From positions 5,546,001 through 5,610,000 of the forward strand of contig OZ025283.1 in NCBI GenBank assembly GCA_964019165.1: DNA of 64,000 nt, in the 5' to 3' direction. Source of the stretch: Mastigias papua (taxonomy: Eukaryota; Cnidaria; Scyphozoa; Rhizostomeae; Mastigiidae). Under the pieces are notes generated by a model that was not told the DNA's origin, made no database searches, and saw only the letters and a program-made list of their open reading frames with translations. How positions within the stretch are numbered: position 1 is the stretch's first letter; every line of letters starts with the position of its first letter. The translations under genes were made by a program, and so were the position numbers. Below, piece by piece: positions 12,301 through 23,714 of the stretch.

Positions 12301-15300
12301 GTGTTACGCCATCTTGTTTATTGCACTCAGAGAAAAGCAGAGAGACTGAGTGGTGTAGCCTACATAGGTTGGGAGCAGAGCAACTCCTACGGGCCCCCAG
12401 CCTTTTGAGAGGATAGAGCAACCCACAAAGGGATCCCTCAGAATTTTCCAGGGATGTGTATTTGCATCTAATGATGTAAAAGGACATTTAAGAACCCCGT
12501 AAACTCCTAAAATATTCACAGACTATCTATTGTTTTATTTTGTCTTTTATTGAAAAAGTCATCATTTTTTAGTTTGTGTAGATTTGGGGAATAATTTCTT
12601 ACTGGAAAAGGCCCCTAATGAAAATAATGCTAAGAGCCCCAGGCCATTGGAGAAGCTCCAAACAGGAAAAGTTTTTTCCCGTAGCAAAGGGCATGTTTTT
12701 TGCACTTTGAGGGCATCTTTTGAGCATTTGCAAAGATTAGAGGGGCGCAGTTCCCTTTTAGAACTACAAGGGAAGAGTTTGAAAACTTTAGAACATTCTG
12801 TGCCGTCTTTCACAGTTTTGGAAACCTCTTTTTCCTTCAAGGATTTAGCATATTTCCACTACAGTATGTTGTATGTGCTAGGCCTTACGAGCATTACAAA
12901 AAGCATTGCTTTCCGATTTGCTTTCGCTGTCACTGCAATCTTTTTCATTGACTTAAGCTTTTCAGATAGTTTTAGAACTAGGAAATGGGCATAATTTAAG
13001 AAACTTTTACTACTAGGCCTTGACCCAGGTTTCTTATAAAAAAACCGTTTTTGTATGTGAGAAAGTATGGAAGAGTTATGTATATAATCGTTTGGAGAGG
13101 TTTTGCTAACTCACAGGCAATTATTAAACATTCCATGAATTGCTGCATGGGGTATATTTTGAAATACATTGTATTGCAAATTGCAAATTAAATAATTGGA
13201 GATGCAGGTTGTTTTCTGGCATGTCATCAACTGTAAACACTGGAGTCTTTGCGCAAGGCATTATATTATTCTAGTTTCTCTGGATGAAGTTTTGTTGTTC
13301 ATCGTAATTAGGATTGTTTGTTTTTGACAGAAAGAGAAGAAGGTGCCGAGAAAATTATAAAGGAAGCAATGACAGAATGGGAAACAAAAACATGTATCCG
13401 ATTTGTAAACAAATCGAATGAAGAGGATTATGTGGAATTCCTGAAATTAGAAGGGTATGAATGCAGTTTGCATAAGTTGTTATGCAGGGTACTTCTTGCT
13501 TCGGTTATAGAATATTTGATCCGGTCAAAGCATATATTGTCTATCCTTTCGCATTATCTGCTTTGAAGACTTTCAGGAGTAACATTTACAAAATGAAGTG
13601 GTGCATTTTTAAAGTATATCTTAGTGATTTTTAGTAGCATTAGGAAAACAAGTGTTCTCAATGTAGTAATCTGCTAAATTTGTTTCAATTGTGTACTCAA
13701 TTGATATTATAGATTATTGAGAGTCCTCTTGAAGCATGAAGGTTGCCACGCAAAATTACGAGGGCAGTTTTTTGTGTCTAATTGGATTCTGATCGTGTAG
13801 TAGCTAGGGGATGCAAGGAAATATGCCGTCAACCACTTCAAATAGGAATTTCAATATTTATTTGTCGCCTCGCCCCTTAGGATTGTCAAGGACTATTGTC
13901 CGCCTTAGTTACATAGTTCACTTTCTGTTCTTGCCGTAGGTGCAATGCAGATGTCGGTCGAAAGGGAGGCAGACAAAGTATTTCCCTAGGAGATGGTTGT
14001 TTGCACAAATGTGTTGTTGTTCATGAAATAGGCCATGTTATCGGATTTTGGCATGAACAGAACAGGCCAGATAGAGATAATTATGTCACTGTTTACAGCG
14101 ATAACATTTTAGACGGTATTATATATAACATTTTCCTTTTATTCAAAGCAAGTTCAAATAATGGAATCGGAATATATTTCCTTTTAATGATTTTAATGAG
14201 ATGTTTATGAATATTGAAGCATGCCTTAGGCCCTCTTTTTGGACTTTTGGCATTTATTTTTTAGACTGATTTCATTTTTTAAAGTTTCGTCTTAGTGCAA
14301 ATTGCTTTGAAGCTGCGATAATCTTATTATGAGTTCTGTAGAACAAAGAATTTTCATACAGGCAAGATTAATACACTCTTTAAGATTTTTTTGGAACCTT
14401 GTTTCTATTGTTTATTAGGCTCTCTTGTAGTAGTTGTCAATTTGTTCTTTGATATTGCTAGTTCCTCTAATGTTTAATATTCTTGTGGTACACATTGCAA
14501 TTAGCGGGACCATCGTGCATCACGTGATGAGAAAGACGTCGATTCACGCGGCCTGTTTGGCAAACGACCTCATTTTGACTTGCAGTTTATTTGAATTGGT
14601 CATTGCTCAAATATTGATGTTCTGTTTCATCAGGTTTCACTGAAGCTTTCAAGAAATTTAGCAAGTATCGTATCGACTCACGTGGTGTTGATTATGACTT
14701 CATTTCGATTATGCATTATGGTGACAAAGCTTTTACCAAAAATGGCCGACCAACAATACAAGCAAAGAGAAGAGGAGTGAATCGACTTGGGAACACAGAA
14801 CTTAGTGAATTGGATATCAAGCAAACTAATTTAGTTTACGAATGTGACAGTTAGTAATTTTGTGATAATACGTAGTGTTATTAGTTTTATAATTTTATCT
14901 TTCTTCTTACGCTGCTGTTTTTTTTTGTTTACTTTATTTTGAGTAGGCTGTTATATCTAGCGTTTTCAGCTAATTTAGGCCTACTGTGCATGCCGCATCC
15001 AGGCATGGGACCCCTAGTTTAACGTCCATTCGAAGGACGGCGGAGTGAGTTGCTTTGGTCGTTTATCTGGATAGTCGCCCATCCAGCTGCTGACCTAACA
15101 CAGCCAAGCTTAACTTCAGCTAGCCAATGGAAGCCAACTGAACCGCTTGGCCACTCACCCCGCTATTCGCTTCTTTACTCAGTTTTTCTCATATATACTT
15201 CCATTATTGGCATATTTTGGTATCAATCCTTTTGGTTTTCCTCAATTGCGTGGTCTTCATATATTTTAGAAATCAATCGTGGATGGACAAAATGGTCCCA

Positions 15301-18300
15301 CTGGACGTCTTGCAGTAAGACGTGCGGAGGAGGGGAGCAAAAGAAAACCAGGGTGTGCACAAGCTTGAAAGATGGAGTGCCATTATGTCCAGGGTCAAAT
15401 ATTCAAAAAAGAGTTTGCAACACTCAGAAATGTCCAGGTATGATTAAGTGTTTTCATTCGAATTTTGACTATTTGATTGCTACTTGGTGATAAATATCAT
15501 ATTCTTAGTATTGTACACTTTTAATTCACATTTTTAATGAGTTTTTTCTTCCAGTACTGAAACATTCTTAGCTTTTTCATGATTTCAACACTGAGACTTT
15601 TTAAGAGTTTCTTAGCAAGAACAGTTGAGTTTGCGTACCATTGCAGTGATACGCAGACAGGCACCACACAAACATAAGACTACCACACTACACAGTCTAC
15701 CACAGGAAATCTACACTGCGTAAATATTGGAATTTTAAAAATATAGTCTTTTCAGCTTTCTTAGGTTTCAGAAGTCCAGTGCTCAGCTTTCTTAACTTTT
15801 TGAGCAATCGAGTGCTACTTGGTTATAACCCATTTTCTTACAAAACTACGTGTACTGTCTTTCGATGCAGATGCAGGTAGTGGAGGATGGTGAGTGGATG
15901 AGATTCTGGTTGTGCGGGCTGGCCGCTGCTGTTCTATGGTTGAATGTGCTATCTCGGTTGAGGTGACATATGCCGAGGATCGGAGGTTGTCCATCAGCAC
16001 CCTGGGGGTCCTCTGTGCCTTGCTTTTCATGTAGTTCTCCGTTATTTGCAATTTTTTCTAATCGCTGACGTTGCTTCCCTGTCTGCCATATTGATCTTCG
16101 CTGCATCGTCTTTTCTTCTCTTAAGTGTATTATAACTAAAATTGTAGTGCCTGTCACGGTGGGAGCTGTTTTGACCTAGTGTCTATTCCCGCAGTGAAAG
16201 CACTGTGGTTGTATTTTTGAGTTCTTCTTTAATGGATGATAAAAAGCTATTTATTTAGGCCTATTTTCTGTAATCCTACATTGTTGAAATTTTGTAGTGT
16301 TATTAAAGCTCGTTAATGGGTGATTACTGAGCGATTGGAATGGTTCATGTAACGATTGATTCGATGATTTTTGATCATTTGCTGAGTGATATTACGTGAT
16401 TAACTTTAGTAGTCTCATTAAAGTGAAGGTGCTGATCTCATCGCTTCTATGATTAAGCCAGTTCTTTTCATGTTGCAATTTCATTATTAATTTCTCTTAG
16501 CAGCAATATGATCTAGTACGTGAAATGTAACTATTACTAGACATACAGTCGTTCTTCTGTTTTTTTCTATTTAGCCTATGTTTTGACATTATCTCTTTGC
16601 TATTATTGCTTATAGAATGGCCAGCTTTCCCACGCGACTTTGTTTTTCGTGAAAATGCAGACACAGAATCTCTTAAATGCGTGTTGATATACGAACGCGC
16701 GGATTATGAAGAATGGAGGAATTACTTCTTCTGCAGCGAGGGAGAAAGGAATACTGAAATGAGATGGTCTGATAGTGGCCAACTTCTTGGTAGATGGAAA
16801 TGCACAAATATTTTTGAACCCGAGGAAGAGCCTTCGAAAAGTTGGTTTGACAATTACCTTTGTGTACCGAAAAATGCTCCATATAACTTCACGTATGTTT
16901 CTTACACTGTTTTTTATACTCTAAAAGTTTACCATGATATTCAATGATAGTATGGGTCAGATTTTTTGTATTGGTAATCATCCCTCGAATGTGAGAATGG
17001 ATTATTAAATCTTCTAAGCGGCCTAGAAACATTAAGGCAACTTTGGAGAAGATATATGTAAGTGCAGTAGACAAATGTCTTCGTAGTCTTTGAAACCTCT
17101 TATTTTTTTAGCCAAAGTAGGTGCTTTTTCTTAGAAATGCAGTCAGCAATACGTGACATGTGATCAACAGCACATGATGTTATCATAAATTATTCACATC
17201 AACGTCATGTTTCTGCCTTCTCTCCAAAATGAAAAGTTGTGATAGAGATGATTCTATTCTTAAATGATAATTTGTATGAGTGGTTATTGGATGTAATTGA
17301 CTCTTATTAAGCCATGTCTATTATGGTTGAGTCACTCGTCTTGTAATGACAGAAATTAAATTGCTTCAACTTAATGCATAAATCTAGAGAAAGCTACTTT
17401 TGGTTATGAAGGGCAATATGCTATAGATAAATATATAATACGTACAATACGTAGCACTAGGTTAACATGAACCAACATAAGTTATATATCAAAGCACTAA
17501 AAAACTGCAATGTACAGCACGATAAGATGAGATAGAATGTACCTTGGACTTTTCGGCATCATCAGTTAAAACTTACAACAATTAGACAGGTACTTTTATA
17601 TACATAAAAAAGGTTATTGTAAACAGGAGGTCTTATGAGAGTATAAAAGCGAAAGGCAGTCATTAATTGTTGTGCTGTATTTTAATGCTTGTCTGTCGTT
17701 ATTATGCTCTCTTAGGACCTCTTGTTTGCAATAACAGTTTGTATATAAAAATAAGTTATGAAATGATGAACGCAAAGTTCAAAATACATTTTGTAATATG
17801 TAATGTGTTATCTTGCTGTACCTTGCAGTTTTATGTTTTGATAACTTACCAACAAATTATATAGATCAACTCTCTTTGACATGTTGCGGAAACTTTTAAG
17901 ACAAATATCCATATTTGCAGAAAGAGAATTATGGTGTATTTTGTCGTATTTTTATCATTAGTTTGTTATATTATTATCTTGTATTTTTCTTAATCCACAA
18001 TGTTAACATTAAGTACTTGTCGTTTTTCGAAGGTGGTCACACAACGGACGGATTCCTGGTATGGGGTGTGTACAGTGGTATGCAAAAGAAGGAAGAGACG
18101 GTTGGGACAATAATTATCTATGTGCTGAGATAGTTGGACATCCTCCAGAAGGTGAGCTGTTTGAACCCTTGGTGTTTTTTTGAACAGGATCAATATTGAA
18201 ATTATAAGAAGAGAACTATGGAGTTGAAATATTATCTCATCACAAATTCACGAAATCTTATTTCGCCGTCTAGTGCACTTGTTTGGAATTCTTTGTCAAT

Positions 18301-21300
18301 TCTTGTTAGCATTGTGTTATAGCCGGCACTAGCCCGCCATCTTTGCGCTTCTTCAGATATTTCCTTTTATTTTGTTGCTCGTATGCTTTAGTTCTGGGCC
18401 TCTTCAGTGTTTCCATAATCAGCCGTTGGCCGTCGCATCCGATGGCATCTATTTGATTTCTGACTCCTACTGTCCCTTAGGTAAATTGTATGAAATATGA
18501 TAAATAAACGTTTCCCTAGACCCTGCAACTCCTACTTAAATAAACGAAACTCCTACTTCAAAAACTGTTGAAAGCATTGCTCATCGACTATGTAGGCCCT
18601 GTTACGTCACTATGACAAAAGGGTCATGTTTTAAGGGTCCTTGTACAAATTTTGTCATTTAGCAACTTGAAGCATAATTTATAAGTACCATAAAAATAAG
18701 AACTGCATGACTGCTTTATTTTAGATGAGCGACTCGAGTCAGTTGATGGTAAATGGAGCTCTTGGGGACCTTGGTCACTCTGTTCCAAAGAATGCAACGG
18801 TGGAAAGAAACGCCGTTACAGACAGTGCAACAGCCCGGCTCCTAGATTTGGTGGTAGAATTTGCAAGGGAAAGTATTTTGTGGAGCGCATTTGCAATTTG
18901 GACCCATGTGGTAAGAAATACTAACTCATAAGTCACATATCATATCTAATATGAGGTTGTTTTTTTTGTAAATTAGAGAAGGCGTGAATATTAGCAGAAG
19001 ACGATAGTAAAATATCGTAACATGTAGAAATTCACTTGTGCTTGTTTATGTTTGGGTTATGTATGAGATTATTTGATACATATGACTGAAGCTGATCGTG
19101 TGTACCTTGTAGTGATATTCAGCAATGTTTTGTACAGCCTCCAGATCTATTTAAGAGTTTTGAAGTCGATTCAAAGAAGATTTAGCGGAAATAGATAGTT
19201 GTTGTCTTTGTCGAACCTCGATTTGACACTGCTACATTATTTCGATATTCTGTCTATATCTGTGTTTTAACTTCCGCTCTTCATGAATACTTTTGGCACC
19301 AACCAACTTAAATATATCCTTTGAGAGATTATTTCTTTATTGTGCTTTCTTGACTTTAGTTTCATTTCTTGTCGTTTAGTTGCAGAGAAATGTGGAGGAC
19401 TGTTACGTGGATCGAAAGGCGAATTTACTTCGCCAAATTATCCGAAAGATTACCCAAATGACCAAAATTGTACTTGGATAATTAAAGGAGAGCCGAAAAA
19501 GAGGATCAAATTATATTTTGAATCTTTCAGATTCGAAGGTAAACTTTGTCTCTTACCTTCTCTGCTTGTATGCTGCAAAAACCTCGTCGGTGTCAGTATG
19601 TCGTTTGGTGATTGTTAGAAAAATCTTAGAAAATTGCTATCTTCTTGCAATTAGAGTGTTTCTATCGCTATAATGAAAGCACCTGCTTCGAGGATTTTTC
19701 TTGTACTCGTATCAGTGACTAAAAGGTTTTTTTGACTTTGAATGAATTAACTGATAATGTGCTTTTTGTTAGGTTCATTTGCCGATAATGTTCATTGCCA
19801 GTTTGATTTTCTGGATATCAGACAAGATGGACCGAAAGGAAAACCTCTTGGAAAGTTTTGTGGTACAAAAACACCAAAACCAGTAGCTTCAAAATCAAAC
19901 GTGCTTTGGATTAACATGATCACAGATAAAACAGATACAATGGCTGGATTCAGAGCTATTTGGGAAACTATCGACAGTAAGCCTGAAGGTGCAGAATAAT
20001 TATTAGCTTAGTTTTCGTTGAACTGAGTGTCTACAATTGATATCTATAATTAGTTCTTGTTTTTACTTTTATTCATCTGGTTTTTTCGCTTTAGTAGACT
20101 TCTCTTGGTATTAATCATTTTCGCTCATTTTTCTTTTTCGTTTCGAGCGTAGGAAGATTGGAGACCCCGTTAGGTTTTTGCATGAATCTTCACAGAATCA
20201 CAGTTTTTCGTTGTTTTGTGATTGTAGCCCCTCATATTTCGTCATACAATTGAAAGTCTTTTCCACTGATTTGTCATTTTTGTCACTACATAGATTAAAG
20301 TTGACCAGGGTGTTAAAAGTTTATCGTACCATTGCAATAACGTTGAAATACGAAGGTCATTAGACTCATACTTCAGAGTGTAATTCATTGATACTCCTTG
20401 AACTTGTTGACTTTATTTTAGGCTGTGGAGGGAAACTAAGAGGAGAAGGTGGCATCATAACATCCCCGGGATTTCCAGGAAAATACCCAAACAAGCGAAC
20501 CTGTATTTGGACCATCGAAGTTCCTAAAGACAAAGTTGTTTCCTTCCAGTTTTCATTGTTTGACATTGAACCCCATGTTTATTGCAAATACGATTATTTG
20601 GAACTGCGTGATGGTTGGGATGACCAATCACCCCAACTTGGTCGCTATTGCACAACAAGGCCACCATATGGTGAGTTTATTTTGCTTTAGTGCTAAGAGT
20701 TGGATACGTGACGGAACTTTGGGAACAACTGGGATTTAGTAAATCTGTTTATGATCGTTATCAAAGCTACTTACTCAAATCTTGTATATAGTCTATATGA
20801 GCCTTTATACTCCTTTAACACACTAGTACACTAGTATTATTACTAAACAGCAATGTTTATGATCGACATATGGCAATTGCGATCAACTTTATTGATTTTA
20901 CTGAGCAATTTGTAAACCAGATAGGCCACTGAGGCGATTGGTAATATAAAGGTTATCATTGGACAGGTACAGTCGGTCATCCAAATTTGCCGCCATTCAT
21001 GCTTGCTGCGTATTGTATTTACATTTGTGTATAACTTGGTCATTTAGTTCTTGTCATTTTCGTGTTATTCTTTTTACATATCTTTATGATAGTTAGTAAA
21101 CCAATTGCCACGTGCCTTATCGTGTTCATATCTTTATGCAACTTGTCAAGTGTTATCAGTTAGCACAGTAGAGAGAAAATTGTAAGGAGCTGTTTCGCTG
21201 ATGGAAATGCAATCATATTTGTAACTGGCAACGTAGTCCCTGTGCTTTTTGTGTTTTGTTCGACATTAAGCTCAATAATGACCAAAGTCAATTATGTTTT

Positions 21301-23426
21301 TTTAATTTGCATTGTTTTGTATTGCGTTTTGTGATGTTTTCTGTTATTAATTTATTCTACGTATTTTATTATATCATCTTAATCTGCCATGACAGTATTT
21401 GATGGATTTGTTAGATATTTGTGTTGTTTCAATATATAAGTTTTGTATTCATCACATCATGAAAAATTGTTAACTTTGTCAGGTTTAATGTCGAATCAAA
21501 ACAGAGTGAGGATTAAATTTGTAACAGACGAGACTACAGAAAAGAATGGATTTAAGCTGAAATGGCGAGCTGTTACTAAAAAGATTGGCAAGAATTTATC
21601 ACCAAGTGAGTGGCAGTTTTTTTCATATTTATTTTTCATGTGATGTGCATTTCTACCCGTACAATTGGGACTGTTATTGAGACATCGCTTTACACTATAT
21701 CGATATTTTCATGTTTGTTTAACGCAACGAGCTATTACTTTTGTTTATTAGTAAGCTGTTTTGTATTCAGGGTGTCCTATTGGCTGGAAACTGTTTCCAG
21801 ATACCCTGGATGGTCCTGCGTGTTACATTGTAAAGAACAATTACTTCAGTTGGTACGGAGCACGTGATGATTGTCTTACAAATTCAGCTGACCTTGTAAG
21901 TATCACGTCACGTGCTGAGCAAGAATTTGTGACAAGGGAATTGCTGATGGGTGCATATAGATGGCTTGGCTTTACGGATAAAGATGACGAAGGAAGATGG
22001 GCTTGGAGTGACAAGTATGTCTTTCATTTCCTTTAGCTGTTACAAAGATTGCTCTCGCAGTTTTCACTGCACACATCTCTGTTTGCAATTTGGACATGTA
22101 AAGAGCATATCAATATCAGCTAATTTGTTGCCGCACTTTAGACATATTTCACCTTGAGCCTCAACCTAACACAGTGGTTTGCAAACAACATTGTCCATTC
22201 ATTTACGATATTTTTAATGGTACACCAATACAGAAACTGGTTTAATACATTTGTTGCTAGACTCTGTTAAAGCATTACATTTGATCCTGCCAGATTTTTG
22301 TGCTTTTCGTTCGTTTGCAATGAATTCAGCTACATTTGAAGTTATTACGAAACAACAGTATGCTTATATAATTCTTACATTTCAGTATTAACAACCTTGA
22401 ACTTGGAAAGCTCGTTTTGCTTCCCTATAGCTGTGACACAGGAAAACTTGTTTAATGTGATGCTATTGAATCATGTGTTTATATGTTGGTCACAGAACCC
22501 TGTAACTTCTACCATAGATCTGAGTTCATCTTACAGAGATGATTTGTATGCATCCTTACTTGTTCTAATGACCTGTTTTCAAGCAATAAGAACTTGAACA
22601 TACATGGGATTACGTGTTTCTTCGATGCCTGAACTCAAGTTTTCCCTTCAATAGCCACTCGAGTTGGAATGAATAGTGTTGAGATACGAAATGATCATGT
22701 GAGTTAATGTGTGTGGCCTAACAGCCTTTAGCGATTTGCAAGTAATGCAGACAGACGAAACCGATCACCACATAGGATTCCAATTCTATCCATTACTGGC
22801 CTCTTAATCAGTGTCATACGTGCCACGGTTTCCCAACAGCACTTATAATGGCAATAAGTGTCAACTATTTGGGTTCATCATATAATTAGTGTTTGTGTGT
22901 ATTCTGCTTTGTACTTACCGATACAGACATCCTTGTCAGATACTGAATAGCCAGTTATTCAATAGGCTGTTTGAAGGCTTTTCTCAAATTCTGCTCTTTA
23001 AGAAAGACTTTACAAGATTGGTAATGATTACTTTATATTTGTTTACTTTTATATTAATTTACTTTTGGTTTAAATACTTGAGGATATTATAGTTGAGTTC
23101 TATGATACAGGTTTTCAAAATTAAAGTGCTCTTGAGTTGGGATAGCGGCTGATGACCAAGCCTATTTGTGATAAGAATCATAAAATGCGATTGATAATGA
23201 TTGCAATGATTCTTTTGATATTTGAAGTAATGAAGCTCGATGATAATAGTGATTTTGCATTTTCAGTACGACAAAGCAAACATTTACAAATTGGGATGGC
23301 GGTGACCCTAATGATGGCGGGTGGCGCCAGAATGAAGACTGTGCGCTTATGAAACCGGATGGAAAATGGAATGATTATCCTTGCAACGATCAATATAAAT
23401 ATATATGCAAAAGAAAACCGCTCTAG
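9228..23426 (+). CDS. Astacin (M12A) metalloprotease with TSP1, W/G/C-repeat, CUB and C-type lectin domains; 14 exons, 5' end missing
   Basis: This gene encodes a secreted zinc endopeptidase that should act outside the cell. The exons are 9228-9386, 13331-13454, 13940-14115, 14634-14849, 15270-15437, 16616-16892, 18033-18151, 18725-18910, 19380-19538, 19773-19976, 20422-20670, 21483-21605, 21771-22014 and 23267-23426. All boundaries are AG/GT, every phase matches, and joining them gives 854 codons with no internal stop. Counted from the first full codon, the order is propeptide end and catalytic domain 1-224, TSP1 225-280, three W/G/C repeats 281-412, TSP1 413-474, CUB1 475-595, CUB2 596-719 and C-type lectin 720-850. 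The zinc site HEIGHVIGFWHEQNRPD and the Met-turn SIMHYG are complete, so activity is expected. The signal peptide and the start of the propeptide lie upstream on an exon I could not find. The accessory domains suggest binding to matrix, glycan or a protein partner; the substrate is unknown. Confidence 0.9.
12590..13050 (+). repeat. Interspersed repeat family B, copy 2 (astacin intron 1)
   Basis: TTTTAGAACTACAAGGGAAG, CGTCTTTCACAGTTTTGG and CTAGGCCTTGACCCAGG match copy 1 in order. A 136-codon open frame inside it is a by-product of the repeat, not a gene. Confidence 0.7.
13331..13454 (+). CDS. Astacin exon b: N-terminal helix and TCIRF strand
   Basis: The exon reads QREEGAEKIIKEAMTEWETK and then TCIRFVNKSNEEDYVEF. 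The helix with M-x-x-W/I and the TCIRF motif, with a conserved disulfide cysteine, are typical of the upper half of astacins. The acceptor is tttttgacag and the donor is gg|gtatga. The preceding intron, 3.9 kb, is the longest in the gene. Confidence 0.9.
13940..14115 (+). CDS. Astacin exon c: zinc-binding helix
   Basis: The exon carries GGRQSISLGDGC and then HEIGHVIGFWHEQNRPDRD. His122, His126 and His132 (numbered from the first visible codon) are the zinc ligands and Glu123 is the catalytic base. The His122 codon starts at 14022. The R-P-D-R-D stretch that follows is family-typical. All catalytic residues are intact. Confidence 0.95.
14634..14849 (+). CDS. Astacin exon d: Met-turn and end of catalytic domain
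   Basis: The exon reads YDFISIMHYGDKAF with the Met-turn Met179 and the Tyr181 that stabilises the transition state and can act as fifth zinc ligand. It ends LSELDIKQTNLVYEC, the usual end of an astacin domain. A stop codon follows two bases into the donor (a|gttagt), so the exon must be spliced rather than read through. Confidence 0.93.
15035..15165 (-). repeat. Possible second tRNA-derived SINE (astacin intron)
   Basis: The minus strand reads GGGGTGAGTGGCCAAGCGGT then TCAGTTGGC, an A-box-like start similar to tRNA-derived SINEs. No convincing B box was found, so the assignment is weak. Confidence 0.4.
15270..15437 (+). CDS. TSP1 repeat 1 exon
   Basis: The exon reads GWTKWSHWTSCSKTCGGGEQ and then KRVCNTQKCPG. 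It has the W-x-x-W-x-x-W ladder, the C-S-x-T-C-G-G-G turn and six cysteines of a thrombospondin type 1 repeat. The whole domain lies on one phase 1-1 exon, as is common for shuffled extracellular modules. Confidence 0.93.
15560..15850 (-). repeat. Interspersed repeat family A, reverse copy (astacin intron)
   Basis: The minus strand starts ACACGTAGTTTTGTAAGAAA, continues AGCACTCGATTGCTCAAAAA and GTTAAGAAAGCTGAGCAC, and later has the ACACTACACAGTC region matching the CTGTGTGACACTGCAG part of the family. Confidence 0.6.
16616..16892 (+). CDS. W/G/C repeats 1 and 2 (domain not named)
   Basis: The exon holds two copies of a pattern: a cysteine, an acidic spacer, then W-(R/F)-(N/D)-(Y/N)-(F/Y)-(F/L)-C. 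The second copy is preceded by MRWSDSGQLLGRWKC. Similar W..xG..xG..C....W.DNYLC stretches occur, as far as I remember, in other animal secreted proteins, but I cannot name the family. The exon ends in phase 2, inside the third copy. Confidence 0.8.
18033..18151 (+). CDS. W/G/C repeat 3 exon
   Basis: The exon gives TWSHNGRIPGMGCVQW and then GWDNNYLCAEIVGHPPE, the third copy of the pattern begun on the previous exon. The acceptor is tttttcgaag and the donor is g|gtgagc. Only this reading frame joins without a stop. Confidence 0.85.
18725..18910 (+). CDS. TSP1 repeat 2 exon
   Basis: The exon reads GKWSSWGPWSLCSKECNGGK and ends VERICNLDPC. It is a second thrombospondin type 1 repeat with six cysteines on a single phase 1-1 exon. 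Here the turn is C-S-K-E-C-N-G-G rather than C-S-K-T-C-G-G-G. Confidence 0.92.
19380..19538 (+). CDS. CUB domain 1, first half
   Basis: The exon reads CGGLLRGSKGEFTSPNYPKD and then YPNDQNCTWIIKGEP. C-G-G, S-P-N-Y-P-x-x-Y-P and C-x-W-x-I are the standard start of a CUB domain. Confidence 0.93.
19773..19976 (+). CDS. CUB domain 1, second half
   Basis: The exon reads HCQFDFLDIRQDGPKGKPLG and KFCGTKTPKPVASKSN, ending MAGFRAIWET. C-x-x-D-x-L-x-I-R, L-G-x-F-C-G and G-F-x-A are CUB landmarks. Reading through the donor (a|gtaagc) would soon reach a stop at 19997-19999. Confidence 0.93.
20422..20670 (+). CDS. CUB domain 2, first part
   Basis: The exon reads CGGKLRGEGGIITSPGFPGK, then YPNKRTCIWTIEVPK, and YCKYDYLELRDGWDD. 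S-P-G-F-P-x-x-Y-P and C-x-Y-D-x-L-E-x-R-D-G are typical; the acidic residues match those that bind calcium in many CUB domains. Confidence 0.93.
21483..21605 (+). CDS. CUB domain 2, end
   Basis: The exon reads GLMSNQNRVRIKFVTDETTE and then KNGFKLKWRAV, the last two strands of a CUB domain, followed by a short basic linker to the lectin domain. Confidence 0.9.
21771..22014 (+). CDS. C-type lectin domain, first part
   Basis: The exon reads CPIGWKLFPDTLDGPACY, then WYGARDDCLTNSADLVSI and YRWLGFTDKDDEGRWAWSD. W-x-x-A-R-x-x-C, A-D-L-V-S-I, W-L-G and W-x-W-S-D are the usual landmarks of the long-form fold. Confidence 0.93.
23267..23426 (+). CDS. C-type lectin domain, end, and C-terminus
   Basis: The exon reads NWDGGDPNDGGWRQNEDCAL, then GKWNDYPCNDQYKYICKRK, and ends ...KPL with TAG. 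WND and the cysteines are kept. The usual EPN or QPD sugar triplet is DPN here. The stop overlaps a strong donor (ta|gtaagt at 23426), so an alternative, longer C-terminus is possible; I found no matching exon downstream. Confidence 0.9.
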
Positions 23427-23714
23427 TAAGTTGCTATAATATTCAAGTATATGTATATATATTTATGGTTAATCTCCTGGTTCAAGACAGTGGGCCCTTT
23501 TTGCTTTTTTTTTTTGAAAAGTTCTCATAGAATCTATTTTTACAGTATTGTTCCTCATAGGATGAATCTTGCTTTGCTTCTAACATTTTGGGGGGGGGGG
23601 GGTATTTAATCGAAGATTACTCCTGAACTTCAGTTTTACTGTCTAGTTTTGTTTGTAATATGCGACTATTTAACATTCATTCCTGTCAAACGACTTAAGC
23701 TGCTTCCATTCTTA

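Noticed and set aside
12584..12994. 136-codon open frame and its antisense partner
   Set aside because: Both fall inside an interspersed repeat that also occurs at 340-680, where the frame is broken.
15815..16157. Two overlapping minus-strand open frames (78 and 103 codons)
   Set aside because: They look like a piece of an unidentified repeat in an astacin intron; no family motif and no splice sites that fit the gene.
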